From: CAVQUE01 sp046290435 | Lineage (GTDB): Bacteria; Actinomycetota; Acidimicrobiia; Acidimicrobiales; UBA8592 | Length of the DNA stretch: 64,000 nt | Assembly (NCBI GenBank): GCA_046290435.1 | Contig: JBKAGO010000041.1 | Location: 62,001 to 126,000, forward strand | Direction of reading: 5' to 3' | In this document: positions 1 through 6,478 of the stretch, in pieces | Layout: each line of letters begins with the position of its first letter | How positions within the stretch are numbered: position 1 is the first letter of the stretch | Made by a program: the position numbers and the translations under genes | Notes under the pieces: generated by a model | Told to the model about the DNA's origin: nothing | The model's input: only the letters and a program-made list of their open reading frames with translations | Database searches by the model: none

Positions 1-197
1 ATCGGCTGCGGTTCTGCATCGACACGTTCGGCCCCGACCGGTGCATGTTCGAGTCGAACTTCCCCGTCGACCGCGAGTCCTGCAACTACGTCGTGCTGTG
101 GAACACCTACGAACGCATCGCCCAGCACTACGACCCCGCCGAACAACAGGCGATGTTCCACGACACCGCCGTCCGGGTCTACGACCTGACCTGGTGA
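1..197 (+). CDS. Amidohydrolase family protein, C-terminal fragment
   Basis: The reading frame is open from base 3 to a TGA at 195-197; the 5' part lies outside the window. The visible 64 residues contain FGPDRCMFESNFPVD, the hallmark C-terminal segment of amidohydrolase-2 (TIM-barrel metal hydrolase) proteins, where the last barrel strand carries a metal-site or catalytic Asp. The tail ends NTYERIAQHYDP and VYDLTW, as in family members that close with a short helix after the barrel. The substrate cannot be told from this fragment. The next gene starts about 40 bases downstream behind its own promoter, so they are probably not co-transcribed by design. Confidence 0.8.
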   Translation, partial: RLRFCIDTFGPDRCMFESNFPVDRESCNYVVLWNTYERIAQHYDPAEQQAMFHDTAVRVYDLTW

Positions 198-224
198 GGC
201 TCCGCGGCGACACCGACGTGGGGA

Positions 225-230
225 TATCAT
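225..230 (+). promoter_or_regulatory. Putative leaderless -10 element of vapB
   Basis: TATCAT fits TAnnnT and is followed by exactly 7 bases (cgcttgc) and the ATG at 238. The transcript would start at or next to the A of the start codon. No Shine-Dalgarno sequence is present. The same 11-base cgcttgcATGA context recurs at the selenoprotein gene (56715-56725). Confidence 0.55.
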
Positions 231-237
231 CGCTTGC

Positions 238-450
238 ATGACCGATATCTTGATACGGGACGTGCCCGATGACGTCGTCGCAGCACTCGACGCCAACGCT
301 CAGCGAGCCGGGCTGACCCGCGCGGAGTACCTGCGTCGTGTCCTCGCCGAGCAGCAGGGACCTGCGGTCATGCGCTCGCATCTGAGCCGTTTCGCCGAGC
401 GCACGGCCGATCTCGATGATCCCGGGGTGATGGCAGCCGCATGGCGGTGA
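238..450 (+). CDS. VapB/FitA-type ribbon-helix-helix antitoxin
   Basis: This 70-residue protein begins MTDILIRDVPDDVVAALDA, the beta strand and first helix of a ribbon-helix-helix DNA-binding domain (residues about 3-42, with RAGLTRAEYLRRVL as helix 2). The C-terminal tail (FAERTADLDDPGVMAAAWR) is the usual toxin-wrapping segment. It overlaps the downstream PIN toxin gene by 10 bases, the normal antitoxin-first order, so translation is coupled. By family knowledge it should neutralise the PIN nuclease and repress the shared promoter. The start is fixed by the TATCAT box 7 bases upstream. Confidence 0.85.
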   Translation: MTDILIRDVPDDVVAALDANAQRAGLTRAEYLRRVLAEQQGPAVMRSHLSRFAERTADLDDPGVMAAAWR

Positions 451-845
451 CCAACTGGCTCATCGACAAGTCGGCGCTCATCCGGATCGATACCGCCGGC
501 GACGAATGGCTGTCACGGATCCAACGAGGCCTGATCAGGATCTCGTCTGTCACCCTGCTCGAGATCGGCTACTCCACCCGCAACGGCGCCGATCACCGCG
601 CTGCACTCGGTGAGCCCCCCGTGTCATCGATGCCCGTGGAACACATCACGCCCGCCATCGAGGCCCGAGCACTCGAGATCCAGATGCTGCTCGCAGACCG
701 TGGACAGCACCGCGCCCCGTCGATCCCGGATCTGCTCATCGCGGCGACAGCCGAGCTCGCCCGCCTCACCGTGTTGCATGTCGACAAGGACTTCGGCCTC
801 ATCGCCGAGATCACCGGGCAACCCACCGAGCGCCTCGATGACTGA
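441..845 (+). CDS. VapC-type PIN-domain toxin ribonuclease
   Basis: This 134-residue PIN domain is of standard VapC length. The acidic metal-binding residues are visible: Asp9 in WLIDKSALI, Glu42 in LLEIGYS, Asp98 in SIPDLLIAA and Asp116 in VDKDFGLI. The first motif reads IDKSA rather than the commoner VDTSA, a variation found in other actinobacterial VapC proteins. It is a predicted Mg-dependent RNase, probably acting on tRNA or rRNA, held inactive by the overlapping RHH antitoxin. All acidic positions are present, so the toxin looks intact. A short AbrB-like remnant starts inside its last codons. Confidence 0.85.
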   Translation: MAVTNWLIDKSALIRIDTAGDEWLSRIQRGLIRISSVTLLEIGYSTRNGADHRAALGEPPVSSMPVEHITPAIEARALEIQMLLADRGQHRAPSIPDLLIAATAELARLTVLHVDKDFGLIAEITGQPTERLDD

Positions 846-1026
846 GCGCCGACGAGAGTTCTCACCGGTGCGAGTCACCGACAAGGGTCAGATCACCATC
901 CCGAGCTGGCCGGTGCCCGTCTGTCATCAGGACGGGGCTACCCCGGCTGCTCATGCGCCGAGATCGGGCTGTCAGCCCCGACACTGGCCTGGAAGAGCTG
1001 CTGGAGGACCAGAAGGTTGCGGCTGA
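838..1026 (+). pseudogene. Truncated AbrB/MazE-type antitoxin remnant
   Basis: An ATG overlapping the vapC stop opens a frame reading MTERRREFSPVRV then TDKGQITIP. VTDKGQITIP is the first beta hairpin of the SpoVT-AbrB swapped-hairpin domain. After residue 22 (about base 903) similarity stops and the frame runs into the antisense of the convergent TetR gene, ending at 1026. About 30 residues that should complete the domain are missing, so it is read as the 5' stump of a second antitoxin gene cut by a rearrangement. The breakpoint lies near 900-937. It is too short to fold as a normal AbrB domain. Confidence 0.6.
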
Positions 1027-1585
1027 ACGTCCCCTGCACGTAGCTGCCCGGTTCGATCAATTCGCTGAGCAGATAACCGTTGTCCATCGCCAGGATCATC
1101 GCTGCGGCGTCCTCGACCGGGATGGGAGGCTCGACGCCCAGACGCTCGTTTTCGGCACGCACGACCGATTCGATGACCTCGCGCCACCTGCGTTGGTGCT
1201 CGGCGAGCCGGGGCCGGTTGGTCGGGTTCCGGAGGGCGTAGAGGATGAACTCCATCTGGAGGACCGGGCTGGCCTCGAGCGGGCCGTCGCGTCGCCGTTC
1301 CGGCGACTCGATCAGGGCGATGAAGTCGCTCGGTGACGTCGCCATGGCGTCGAGGCGCTCCAACTCCACCATGCTCCGGTCGACGTGGTCGTCGATCATC
1401 GCCATGACCAGCTCGTTCTTGTCGGCGAAGTTCGAATAGAGCGCACCGCGAGTGAGCCCGGCGTGTTCGCAGATGTCCTCGACGCTCGCACCGGCGATGC
1501 CGTCGCGGACGAACACCTCGGCAGCGGCGGAGAAGAGCCGCTGGCGGGTCTCTTGCCGGGTGGGTCGTGTCCGTTCCCTTGACAT
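938..1585 (-). CDS. TetR-family transcriptional regulator
   Basis: This 215-residue TetR repressor has an N-terminal HTH (LFSAAAEVFVRDGIAGASVE, then ICEHAGLTRGALYSNF and KNEL, about residues 13-60) and a variable ligand-binding C-terminus. The start at 1585 is chosen over longer frames because TATGCT lies exactly 7 bases upstream, the leaderless pattern of this genome. It is divergent from the P450 at 1709, and a 22-bp palindrome lies between them. It is therefore the likely local repressor of the P450, with an unknown small hydrophobic ligand. Its 3' end abuts the broken AbrB remnant. Confidence 0.85.
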   Translation of the reverse strand: MSRERTRPTRQETRQRLFSAAAEVFVRDGIAGASVEDICEHAGLTRGALYSNFADKNELVMAMIDDHVDRSMVELERLDAMATSPSDFIALIESPERRRDGPLEASPVLQMEFILYALRNPTNRPRLAEHQRRWREVIESVVRAENERLGVEPPIPVEDAAAMILAMDNGYLLSELIEPGSYVQGTFSRNLLVLQQLFQASVGADSPISAHEQPG

Positions 1586-1592
1586 CCACCGC

Positions 1593-1598
1593 AGCATA
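1593..1598 (-). promoter_or_regulatory. Leaderless -10 element of the TetR gene
   Basis: On the minus strand TATGCT is followed by gcggtgg and the ATG at 1585. The 22-bp operator palindrome lies 11 bases further upstream, over the expected -35 area, so repressor binding would also block its own gene. Confidence 0.5.
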
Positions 1599-1608
1599 CG
1601 CAAGCGTA

Positions 1609-1630
1609 CTCGATACAATCCTGTATCGAG
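1609..1630. promoter_or_regulatory. Operator palindrome between TetR and P450 genes
   Basis: CTCGATACA, four bases, TGTATCGAG: 9-base perfect arms. It contains TACAAT (1614-1619), a good -10 for the P450 direction. A GAGAGGAGGG ribosome-binding site follows at 1628-1637. Size, symmetry and place fit a TetR-dimer site controlling both directions. Confidence 0.7.
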
Positions 1631-1640
1631 AGGAGGGCCC

Positions 1641-1712
1641 ATGGCTACACGGATCGGGACTGGAGGGATCGTGGCGGACCGAAGCCGGCCGAGCGGTGCG
1701 GCCGGCCGATGA
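1641..1712 (+). CDS. 23-codon leader ORF coupled to P450
   Basis: The strong ribosome-binding site GAGAGGAGGG is placed for this ATG, not for the P450 ATG at 1709. The frame encodes MATRIGTGGIVADRSRPSGA then AGR and stops with TGA overlapping the P450 start (ATGA at 1709-1712). The simplest reading is a leader peptide that delivers ribosomes to the P450 by translational coupling. The peptide resembles nothing I recognise. It could instead be the degraded start of a longer P450 N-terminus, but no in-frame start exists upstream in the P450 frame. Confidence 0.45.
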   Translation: MATRIGTGGIVADRSRPSGAAGR

Positions 1713-2992
1713 ACCCGGATCGGCTCGTGCTTCCCGCCGTGCGCTGGATCGGGCAGCGACCGCTCGTTTCGGCAGCACTGTTCCGGTTCGCGTCGTACGA
1801 CCCGTTCGACCCGCGGCGAGCCAGCTGGCCCTACCCGGTCTACGACCAGATGAGCGGCGGTCGACCCGTCGTCCACAGCCGGCTCTTCGACGAGTGGACC
1901 GTCTTCGGCCACGACGAGGTCCTCGACGTGTTGCGTTCACCGAACGTGAGCACGTCGGGCGTCGTGACCAGGCTTCGCGAGCTGGCTCCCTACAACCGGA
2001 CGTCGCTCCGGGCGATGGACAACTTCGCACGCTGGCTGCCCTTCCTGGACCCGCCGGACCACACGCGCTTGCGCACATCGGTGAGCCGAACGTTCACACC
2101 GAAACGGATCGCAGGGCACGAGGCCCGAGTCCGGGTCATCGCCCATGAGCTGCTCGCCGACATGGACGATGACCCCGAACCCGATGTCATCGCCGGCTTC
2201 GCTTCGCCGTTTCCCGTCCGTGTGATCGCCGACATCCTCGGGGTGCCGCCCCACCTGTTCGCCTGGCTGCACCGGACCTCCAGCGAGATCGCGGGGCTCC
2301 TCGACATCATGCGACCGTTCGATCCGGATTCCATGAGCACGCGGTTCGCAGAGCTGCACGAGACCTTCAGCACCCTCATCGACCAGCGCCGCCGGGCGCC
2401 ACGCGACGATCTGATCACCGCCCTGGCGACCGACCCCGGCGGCGACCTCGATGACGACGACATCGTCGCCCTGATCGTGGTGCTCATGTTCGCCGGCCAC
2501 GAGACCACGACCGGCCTGTTGGGAAGCACCCTCCTCGCGCTGAGCCGCTACCCGGAGCAGCGGGCGATGCTGATCGAGCGGCCGCACCTCATCGACAACG
2601 CGATCGAGGAGTTCCTCCGTTTCGACCCGCCCGCGCAGATCGCTGTACGGACGACCACCGGCCCCGTGACCGCGGGCAGCGTCATCATCCCGGCAGGAGC
2701 GAACGTCGCACTCATGATCGGAGCCGCCAACCGAGACGCGCGCCGATGGCCCGACGCCGATCAGCTCCGCATCGACCGTCCGGATCCCAGACCGATCTCG
2801 TTCGGGCACGGCATCCACCATTGCCTGGGCGCTGCGCTCACCCGGCTCGAGATGAGAGCAGCCGTTCCCGCCTTCCTCGACCGCTTCGGCGCCTACACCG
2901 TCGATCCCGCGTCGCTGACCTGGAAGCAGAGCAACACCCTCCGGGGACCGACCACCATGCGGGTGCGACGCGGCCATGGCGGGCGAGCATAA
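1709..2992 (+). CDS. Cytochrome P450
   Basis: A 427-residue soluble bacterial P450 of normal length. The I-helix oxygen-activation motif AGHETT is at about residues 262-267, the K-helix ExxR at 301-304 (EFLR), and the haem loop FGHGIHHCLG at 365-374 with Cys372 as axial ligand. It would hydroxylate a small organic substrate using electrons from a ferredoxin and reductase. No such redox partners are encoded nearby. The divergent TetR gene and shared operator suggest induction by substrate. Translation appears coupled to the short leader ORF. The stop codon overlaps the first higBA operator site by two bases. Confidence 0.95.
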   Translation: MNPDRLVLPAVRWIGQRPLVSAALFRFASYDPFDPRRASWPYPVYDQMSGGRPVVHSRLFDEWTVFGHDEVLDVLRSPNVSTSGVVTRLRELAPYNRTSLRAMDNFARWLPFLDPPDHTRLRTSVSRTFTPKRIAGHEARVRVIAHELLADMDDDPEPDVIAGFASPFPVRVIADILGVPPHLFAWLHRTSSEIAGLLDIMRPFDPDSMSTRFAELHETFSTLIDQRRRAPRDDLITALATDPGGDLDDDDIVALIVVLMFAGHETTTGLLGSTLLALSRYPEQRAMLIERPHLIDNAIEEFLRFDPPAQIAVRTTTGPVTAGSVIIPAGANVALMIGAANRDARRWPDADQLRIDRPDPRPISFGHGIHHCLGAALTRLEMRAAVPAFLDRFGAYTVDPASLTWKQSNTLRGPTTMRVRRGHGGRA

Positions 2993-3024
2993 CGTTTGCC
3001 GTTCATAACGTGAAGCGTTAACAT
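2991..3024 (+). promoter_or_regulatory. higBA operator pair and leaderless promoter
   Basis: Two copies of AACG-N5-CGTT lie head to tail at 2991-3003 and 3007-3019. Their starts are 16 bases apart. The second extends to TAACG/CGTTA and overlaps the -10 box TAACAT (3019-3024). Seven bases then lead to the GTG start at 3032. The layout fits cooperative HigA binding that shuts off its own transcription. Confidence 0.65.
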
Positions 3025-3031
3025 CGCGAAC

Positions 3032-3313
3032 GTGCTGCAGTCGTTCCGCGACAAGGACACCGAACGGGTGTGGCAACGACAACGATCGAAGCGCCTCGAC
3101 CAACCCACCCAACGGGCCGCACTGCGCAAGCTGCTGATCCTCGACGCCGCAGATCAGCTCGGCGACCTGAGGGTTCCGCCCGGCAACCGCCTCGAGAAAC
3201 TGAAAGGTGACCGAGCGAACACGTACAGCATCCGTGTCAACGATCAGTGGCGAATCTGTTTCCGGTGGACGACCGCAGGGCCAGAAGACGTCGAGATCGT
3301 GGACTACCACTGA
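3032..3313 (+). CDS. higB: HigB-type toxin (RelE/ParE fold)
   Basis: A 93-residue toxin starting at GTG 3032, 7 bases after TAACAT. The sequence shows RLEKLKGDR, YSIRVNDQWRICFRW and VEIVDYH, the core strands of HigB. By family it is a ribosome-dependent mRNA interferase. The basic and aromatic residues of the last three strands (Arg, Trp, His/Tyr) needed for cleavage are present. Gene order is toxin first, antitoxin second, as is typical for higBA. It is separated from higA by 11 bases containing GAGAGGAG. Confidence 0.9.
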   Translation: MLQSFRDKDTERVWQRQRSKRLDQPTQRAALRKLLILDAADQLGDLRVPPGNRLEKLKGDRANTYSIRVNDQWRICFRWTTAGPEDVEIVDYH

Positions 3314-3324
3314 GAGGAGATGAC

Positions 3325-3624
3325 ATGAGCACGCACGCCATGGAGCCGATCCATCCCGGCGAAGTCCTGATGCACGAATACCTCGAGCCGCTCGGCGTCA
3401 CCCAGCACCGTGTTGCCGTGGCGATCGGTGTGCCACCGCGCCGGATCAACGAGATCGTGCACGGCAAACGCGGTATCAGCGCCGACACGGCGCTGCGACT
3501 TGCCCGGTACTTCGGCACGAGCGAACGGTTTTGGCTGAACCTCCAGAGTCGCTACGACCTCGAGGTCGAACGGGACCGCCTGGCTGGAGCGCTCGATGAG
3601 ATCGAACCGCTCGCCATCGCGTAG
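3325..3624 (+). CDS. higA: HigA-type HTH antitoxin
   Basis: A 99-residue XRE-like antitoxin. HPGEVLMHEYLEPLGVTQ followed by IGVPPRRINEIVHGKRGIS and TALRLARYFGTSERFWLNLQ is the classic HigA helix-turn-helix set. The start at 3325 has GAGAGGAG immediately upstream. It should bind HigB directly and the twin palindromes at 2991-3019. The C-terminal tail is short and acidic. The module sits between a P450 and a pseudogene, a usual place for a recently acquired addiction module. Confidence 0.92.
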   Translation: MSTHAMEPIHPGEVLMHEYLEPLGVTQHRVAVAIGVPPRRINEIVHGKRGISADTALRLARYFGTSERFWLNLQSRYDLEVERDRLAGALDEIEPLAIA

Positions 3625-3803
3625 AGCCGGCGCGATGGGCGCTGTGGATTCGGTGAAGCCAGGCCGTCGAGATCGGCACCACCGCCGTCAGGCGGATGAC
3701 ATCCCCCGAACCTGCGGTCGTAGGAGCTGGTAGGAATACGCCGCTTCGCAGAGGCCCACACGGCGCTCAGGGCGACCGGACGAGACGACGAAGGGCCAGC
3801 CCG

Positions 3804-4369
3804 ATGACCGAAGACGTCGGCACCACCCAACTCCTGCGGGTGCAGAACTTCATGCTCTCCACCGACGGGTACGGCACCGGTGAAGGCCAGAGCTTCGAGC
3901 GGCCCTTCGGTCACGCCGACCCGGCGGCGCTGGCGTCGTGGGCGAGCGCGACGGCGAGCTGGCCCAATCGGACCGATCCCGGCGGCACCCGCGGCCTCGA
4001 CGACTACTTCACCCGCGACTTCACCAACAACATCGGCGCCGAGATCATGGGCCGCGGCAAGTTCGGGCCCCAGAACGGACCGTGGGAGGACCTCGACTCG
4101 CAGGGCTGGTGGGGCAGCCGGCCGAAGCGCTGCGTCAGGCCAGGGCCGCAGCCGACGGTAAGGACGTGCGCCTCGGCGGTGGCGTGTCCACGCTCCGGTC
4201 CTTCCTCGCAGCGGACCTCGTCGACACCATGCACGTGGCCGTCGCTCCGGTCGAGCTCGGGCGAGGCGGCAAGCTCTGGGACTCGCCCGACGAGTTGCTC
4301 GACCGCTTCCATCTCGAGCAGATCCCGAGCCCGAGTGGGGTCGTCCACCATCTGTTCTGGCGCCGCTGA
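3804..4369 (+). pseudogene. Dihydrofolate-reductase-like (RibD C-terminal) gene with internal deletion
   Basis: The N-terminal half is in one frame (MTEDVGTTQLLRVQNFMLST, then DGYGTGEGQSFERPFGH and GAEIMGRGKFGP). After about base 4113 the family sequence continues in another frame (ALRQARAAADGKDVRLGGG, STLRSFLAADLVD, HVAVAPVELGRGGKLW) to a stop at 4369. The roughly 35-40 residues that normally join these halves (the WGDDPPF...PVFVLTH stretch) are missing. This indicates an out-of-frame internal deletion near 4110-4120. Both halves are otherwise well conserved, so the lesion looks recent. If translated from 3804 the product would lose the whole C-terminal nucleotide-binding half. Confidence 0.75.
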
Positions 4370-4389
4370 CCACCAACCGCCGATCGCCC

Positions 4390-4436
4390 AAATCTGGATA
4401 TCTGGGGCGTCCATGACGGCCCAGATATCCAGATTT
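4390..4436. terminator. Bidirectional hairpin between convergent genes
   Basis: A perfect 17-base inverted repeat (4390-4406 with 4420-4436) around a 13-base spacer; the arm is centred on CTGGATATC. It lies between the stop of the DHFR-like pseudogene and the stop of the HAD gene, so it can end transcription from both sides. It is AT-richer than its surroundings. Confidence 0.65.
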
Positions 4437-4445
4437 CGCCGTTGA

Positions 4446-5117
4446 TCAGTCGCGGAGCAACGGCAGCAGTTCGTCCAGCGCCGCGATCCAGTGGTGGGCC
4501 TCTGCGCCGCGGCGCGCGTCGGGGCCGACGTACACGGTGGTCGTGCCGGCGGCGCGGCCCGCGAGGATGTCGGCCATGGAGTCGCCGACCATCAGCGCGT
4601 CGCCGGGTGCGACGTCCATGCGGCGGCAGGCCTCGATGACCATGCCCGGTTCGGGTTTCGCGCCGTGGCCCGAGTCGTAACCGAGCACCGCCACGAACCG
4701 CTCGGTCCAGGCGAGGCGGCCGAGCTGAGCGACGGTGCTGGCCTCGTCGTCGTTGGTGGCGACCGCCGCCGGCACGCCGCCTCCGCTGAGCGCAGAGAGG
4801 ACGGTCTCGGCGTGGGCGGCAGCGGTGATCGAGTCCAACACGGCCGCGGCGAGCAGATCCGGGAGGCGGTCGCCACCCAGCCCCGGTGGCACCATCGCCG
4901 CGACCTCGGCGTTGGAGGCCGCCATCAGCGGGGCGTTCGGCAACGTCACCCGGGCGTCGAGGTCGTAGCCCAGGCCCTCGGCGATGTGCAGCGCCACCGC
5001 GAGGTCGCCGTCGGCGAGGGTGTCGATGGCCAGACCGATGGCCGGATTCCAGGTCGCGTCGAAGTCGAGGAGGGTGCCGTCCTTGTCGAAGACGACCCCT
5101 GCGAACGCGCCCCTCAT
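4446..5117 (-). CDS. HAD-superfamily hydrolase (phosphoglycolate-phosphatase-like)
   Basis: A 223-residue HAD phosphatase. Motif I FDKDGTLLD holds nucleophile Asp11 and acid/base Asp13. Motif II is AVATNDDE, motif III is the GAKPEPGM lysine and motif IV is MVGDSMADI. The helical cap between motif I and II (about residues 25-95) is class C1. It would hydrolyse a small phosphate ester; the exact substrate is unknown. The start ATG at 5117 overlaps the stop of the DUF2855 gene (ATGA), so the two are translated together. Confidence 0.88.
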   Translation of the reverse strand: MRGAFAGVVFDKDGTLLDFDATWNPAIGLAIDTLADGDLAVALHIAEGLGYDLDARVTLPNAPLMAASNAEVAAMVPPGLGGDRLPDLLAAAVLDSITAAAHAETVLSALSGGGVPAAVATNDDEASTVAQLGRLAWTERFVAVLGYDSGHGAKPEPGMVIEACRRMDVAPGDALMVGDSMADILAGRAAGTTTVYVGPDARRGAEAHHWIAALDELLPLLRD

Positions 5118-6214
5118 GCCTCGGGGGAGGACTGCATCGACACCATCTGACCGACCGACGGGCCGATCGTGCCGTCGAGCGCGGCCAGCCACGCGTCGAG
5201 GGTGGCGTCGGGCCCCTCGGCCAGGGTGAGGTCCAGCCACGAACGGCTCGACTCGACGAAGGCGGCCAGGCCCGATGCGGTGCGCGTCGCCCATCCCTCG
5301 GGGCCCCACTGTTCGATGCATCGGCCGACGGCGCCCGGGGCGAAGAACATCTGCGGTGTGGGGCCTGCGGTGATCTCGACCCGTGGGGCGTCGTGGTGGC
5401 TCATGCCGACGGTGATCGACGCGGCGATCGTGTCACCGAGGTCCGAGTGCAGCTTGGCCAGCACCTCGCCGTTGCCGGCGACGTCGACCACCACGACCGA
5501 TGCGACGTCGTCGACACCCGCGAGGCCCGACTGTGTGACCTCGTCGTAGGTGACCACGTCGCCATACAGGCCGAGCGACCGGACGAAGTCGACGTTGCCC
5601 GGCGACGTCAGCCCCACCAGGCGGGCGCCGCGCCCCGCCGCGCAGACGGCCAGCGCGATCGACGTCTTCGACGACGCCGACGAGACCACGATGGCGTCGG
5701 CCCCGTGATCGCCGGCGTCGGCCAGTTGCGCGTCGAGCAGGAACCCGGTGAGGAACAACCCCCGCAGCAGGGCCTGACGGTCCTCGCCGTCGGGCGCGGC
5801 GTCGTACCAGGGGTCGAGATCGGTGCGGGTGAAGCTCCGGTAGGCCGCAGCGTGCGGGGCCCGGTGCGGGCCGTCGTCGCGTAGGCCTTCGGCAGTGGGC
5901 GAAGCGGTGAGGACCACCTCGGTGCCCATCGGCCACCAGCCGTAGTAGCGGCCGCCGACCTCGATGTCGGGGTGCGCGGACTCGACCAGGTCGGCCCAGC
6001 CCATCGCCGGGACCCGTCCCCAGCCCGCCTCGGTGGGGTAGAAGTCCCAGTAGGCCAGGATGTCGCCGGCGACGGCGTAGGTCACCGTGTTGGCCGTCAG
6101 CGCCACACGGTCGATGCGCATCCGCACCTGCCCCGGAGCCAACGGCTCCGACTCGGCCTCGTGCATGCGGGTCCTGCGCAGATCGGAGCGGTCGACTTCG
6201 AGCGTGATGGCCAT
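5114..6214 (-). CDS. DUF2855 family protein (MDR-like dehydrogenase relative)
   Basis: A 366-residue protein recognised by its N-terminus (ALTANTVTYAVAGDILAYWD) and by DAIVVSSASSKTSIALA, a Rossmann-like segment seen in DUF2855 proteins. These proteins resemble medium-chain reductases but lack the classic zinc ligands. Function is undescribed. It is the first gene of a two-gene operon with the HAD phosphatase. The start at 6214 is supported by TAGTAT exactly 7 bases upstream on the minus strand. Confidence 0.75.
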   Translation of the reverse strand: MAITLEVDRSDLRRTRMHEAESEPLAPGQVRMRIDRVALTANTVTYAVAGDILAYWDFYPTEAGWGRVPAMGWADLVESAHPDIEVGGRYYGWWPMGTEVVLTASPTAEGLRDDGPHRAPHAAAYRSFTRTDLDPWYDAAPDGEDRQALLRGLFLTGFLLDAQLADAGDHGADAIVVSSASSKTSIALAVCAAGRGARLVGLTSPGNVDFVRSLGLYGDVVTYDEVTQSGLAGVDDVASVVVVDVAGNGEVLAKLHSDLGDTIAASITVGMSHHDAPRVEITAGPTPQMFFAPGAVGRCIEQWGPEGWATRTASGLAAFVESSRSWLDLTLAEGPDATLDAWLAALDGTIGPSVGQMVSMQSSPEA

Positions 6215-6221
6215 GGCGCCG

Positions 6222-6227
6222 ATACTA
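6222..6227 (-). promoter_or_regulatory. Leaderless -10 element of the DUF2855/HAD operon
   Basis: TAGTAT on the minus strand, then cggcgcc (7 bases), then ATG at 6214. There is no Shine-Dalgarno motif in between. Confidence 0.55.
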
Positions 6228-6314
6228 CGAAGCCGGCGCCTGTCGTGCGCCGGGTCCGGAGGCGCCGGGGCGAATGCCGCGTGACAGCGAGACGAAATCC
6301 GGCCAGGCTCAGGA

Positions 6315-6473
6315 CATGGGCCAAGCGGGGGCCGCCCGGCCCGGCCGGCAGGCCATGAGGGGGAGAGCATGAGCGAAGCGGGGGCCGCCCGGCCCGGCCG
6401 GCAGGCCATGAGGGGGAGAGCATGAGCGAAGCGGGGGCCGCCCGGCCCGGCCGGCAGGCCATGAGGGGGAGAG
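6315..6473 (+). repeat. 53-bp tandem repeat, three copies
   Basis: Three head-to-tail units (6315-6367, 6368-6420, 6421-6473). The second and third are identical; the first differs only in its opening bases (catgggcca instead of catgagcga). Each unit holds a GC-rich core (gggccgcccggcccggccgg) and ends in GGGGGAGAGC, the ribosome-binding site of the next start codon. The last unit feeds the ATG of the CoA-transferase gene at 6475. The array therefore looks like an expansion of that gene's own translation-initiation region. Confidence 0.95.
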
Positions 6474-6478
6474 CATGA
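6316..6478 (+). other. Three chained 18-codon ORFs made by the tandem repeat
   Basis: ATGs at 6316, 6369 and 6422 each open an 18-codon frame (MSEAGAARPGRQAMRGRA; the first begins MGQA) that stops at TGA 6370-6372, 6423-6425 and 6476-6478. Each TGA overlaps the next ATG as ATGA, and the last overlaps the CoA-transferase ATG at 6475. The 53-base period is one base short of 18 codons, which is what creates the 4-base overlaps. Whether the peptides are made is unknown. The arrangement would let ribosomes re-initiate down the chain. Confidence 0.5.

Noticed and set aside
1937..3310. 457-residue minus-strand open frame across the P450 and higB
   Set aside because: It is antisense to two genes with clear domains, has Arg/Gly/Val-rich composition typical of high-GC shadow frames, and matches no family I know.
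3804..4369. Programmed frameshift in the DHFR-like gene
   Set aside because: A frameshift alone would not explain the roughly 35-40 missing family residues, and no slippery sequence or stimulatory structure is seen at 4110-4120.
6315..6473. Tandem 53-bp repeats considered as a CRISPR array
   Set aside because: Units abut directly with no spacers, and no cas gene is present; they carry a ribosome-binding site and start codon instead.
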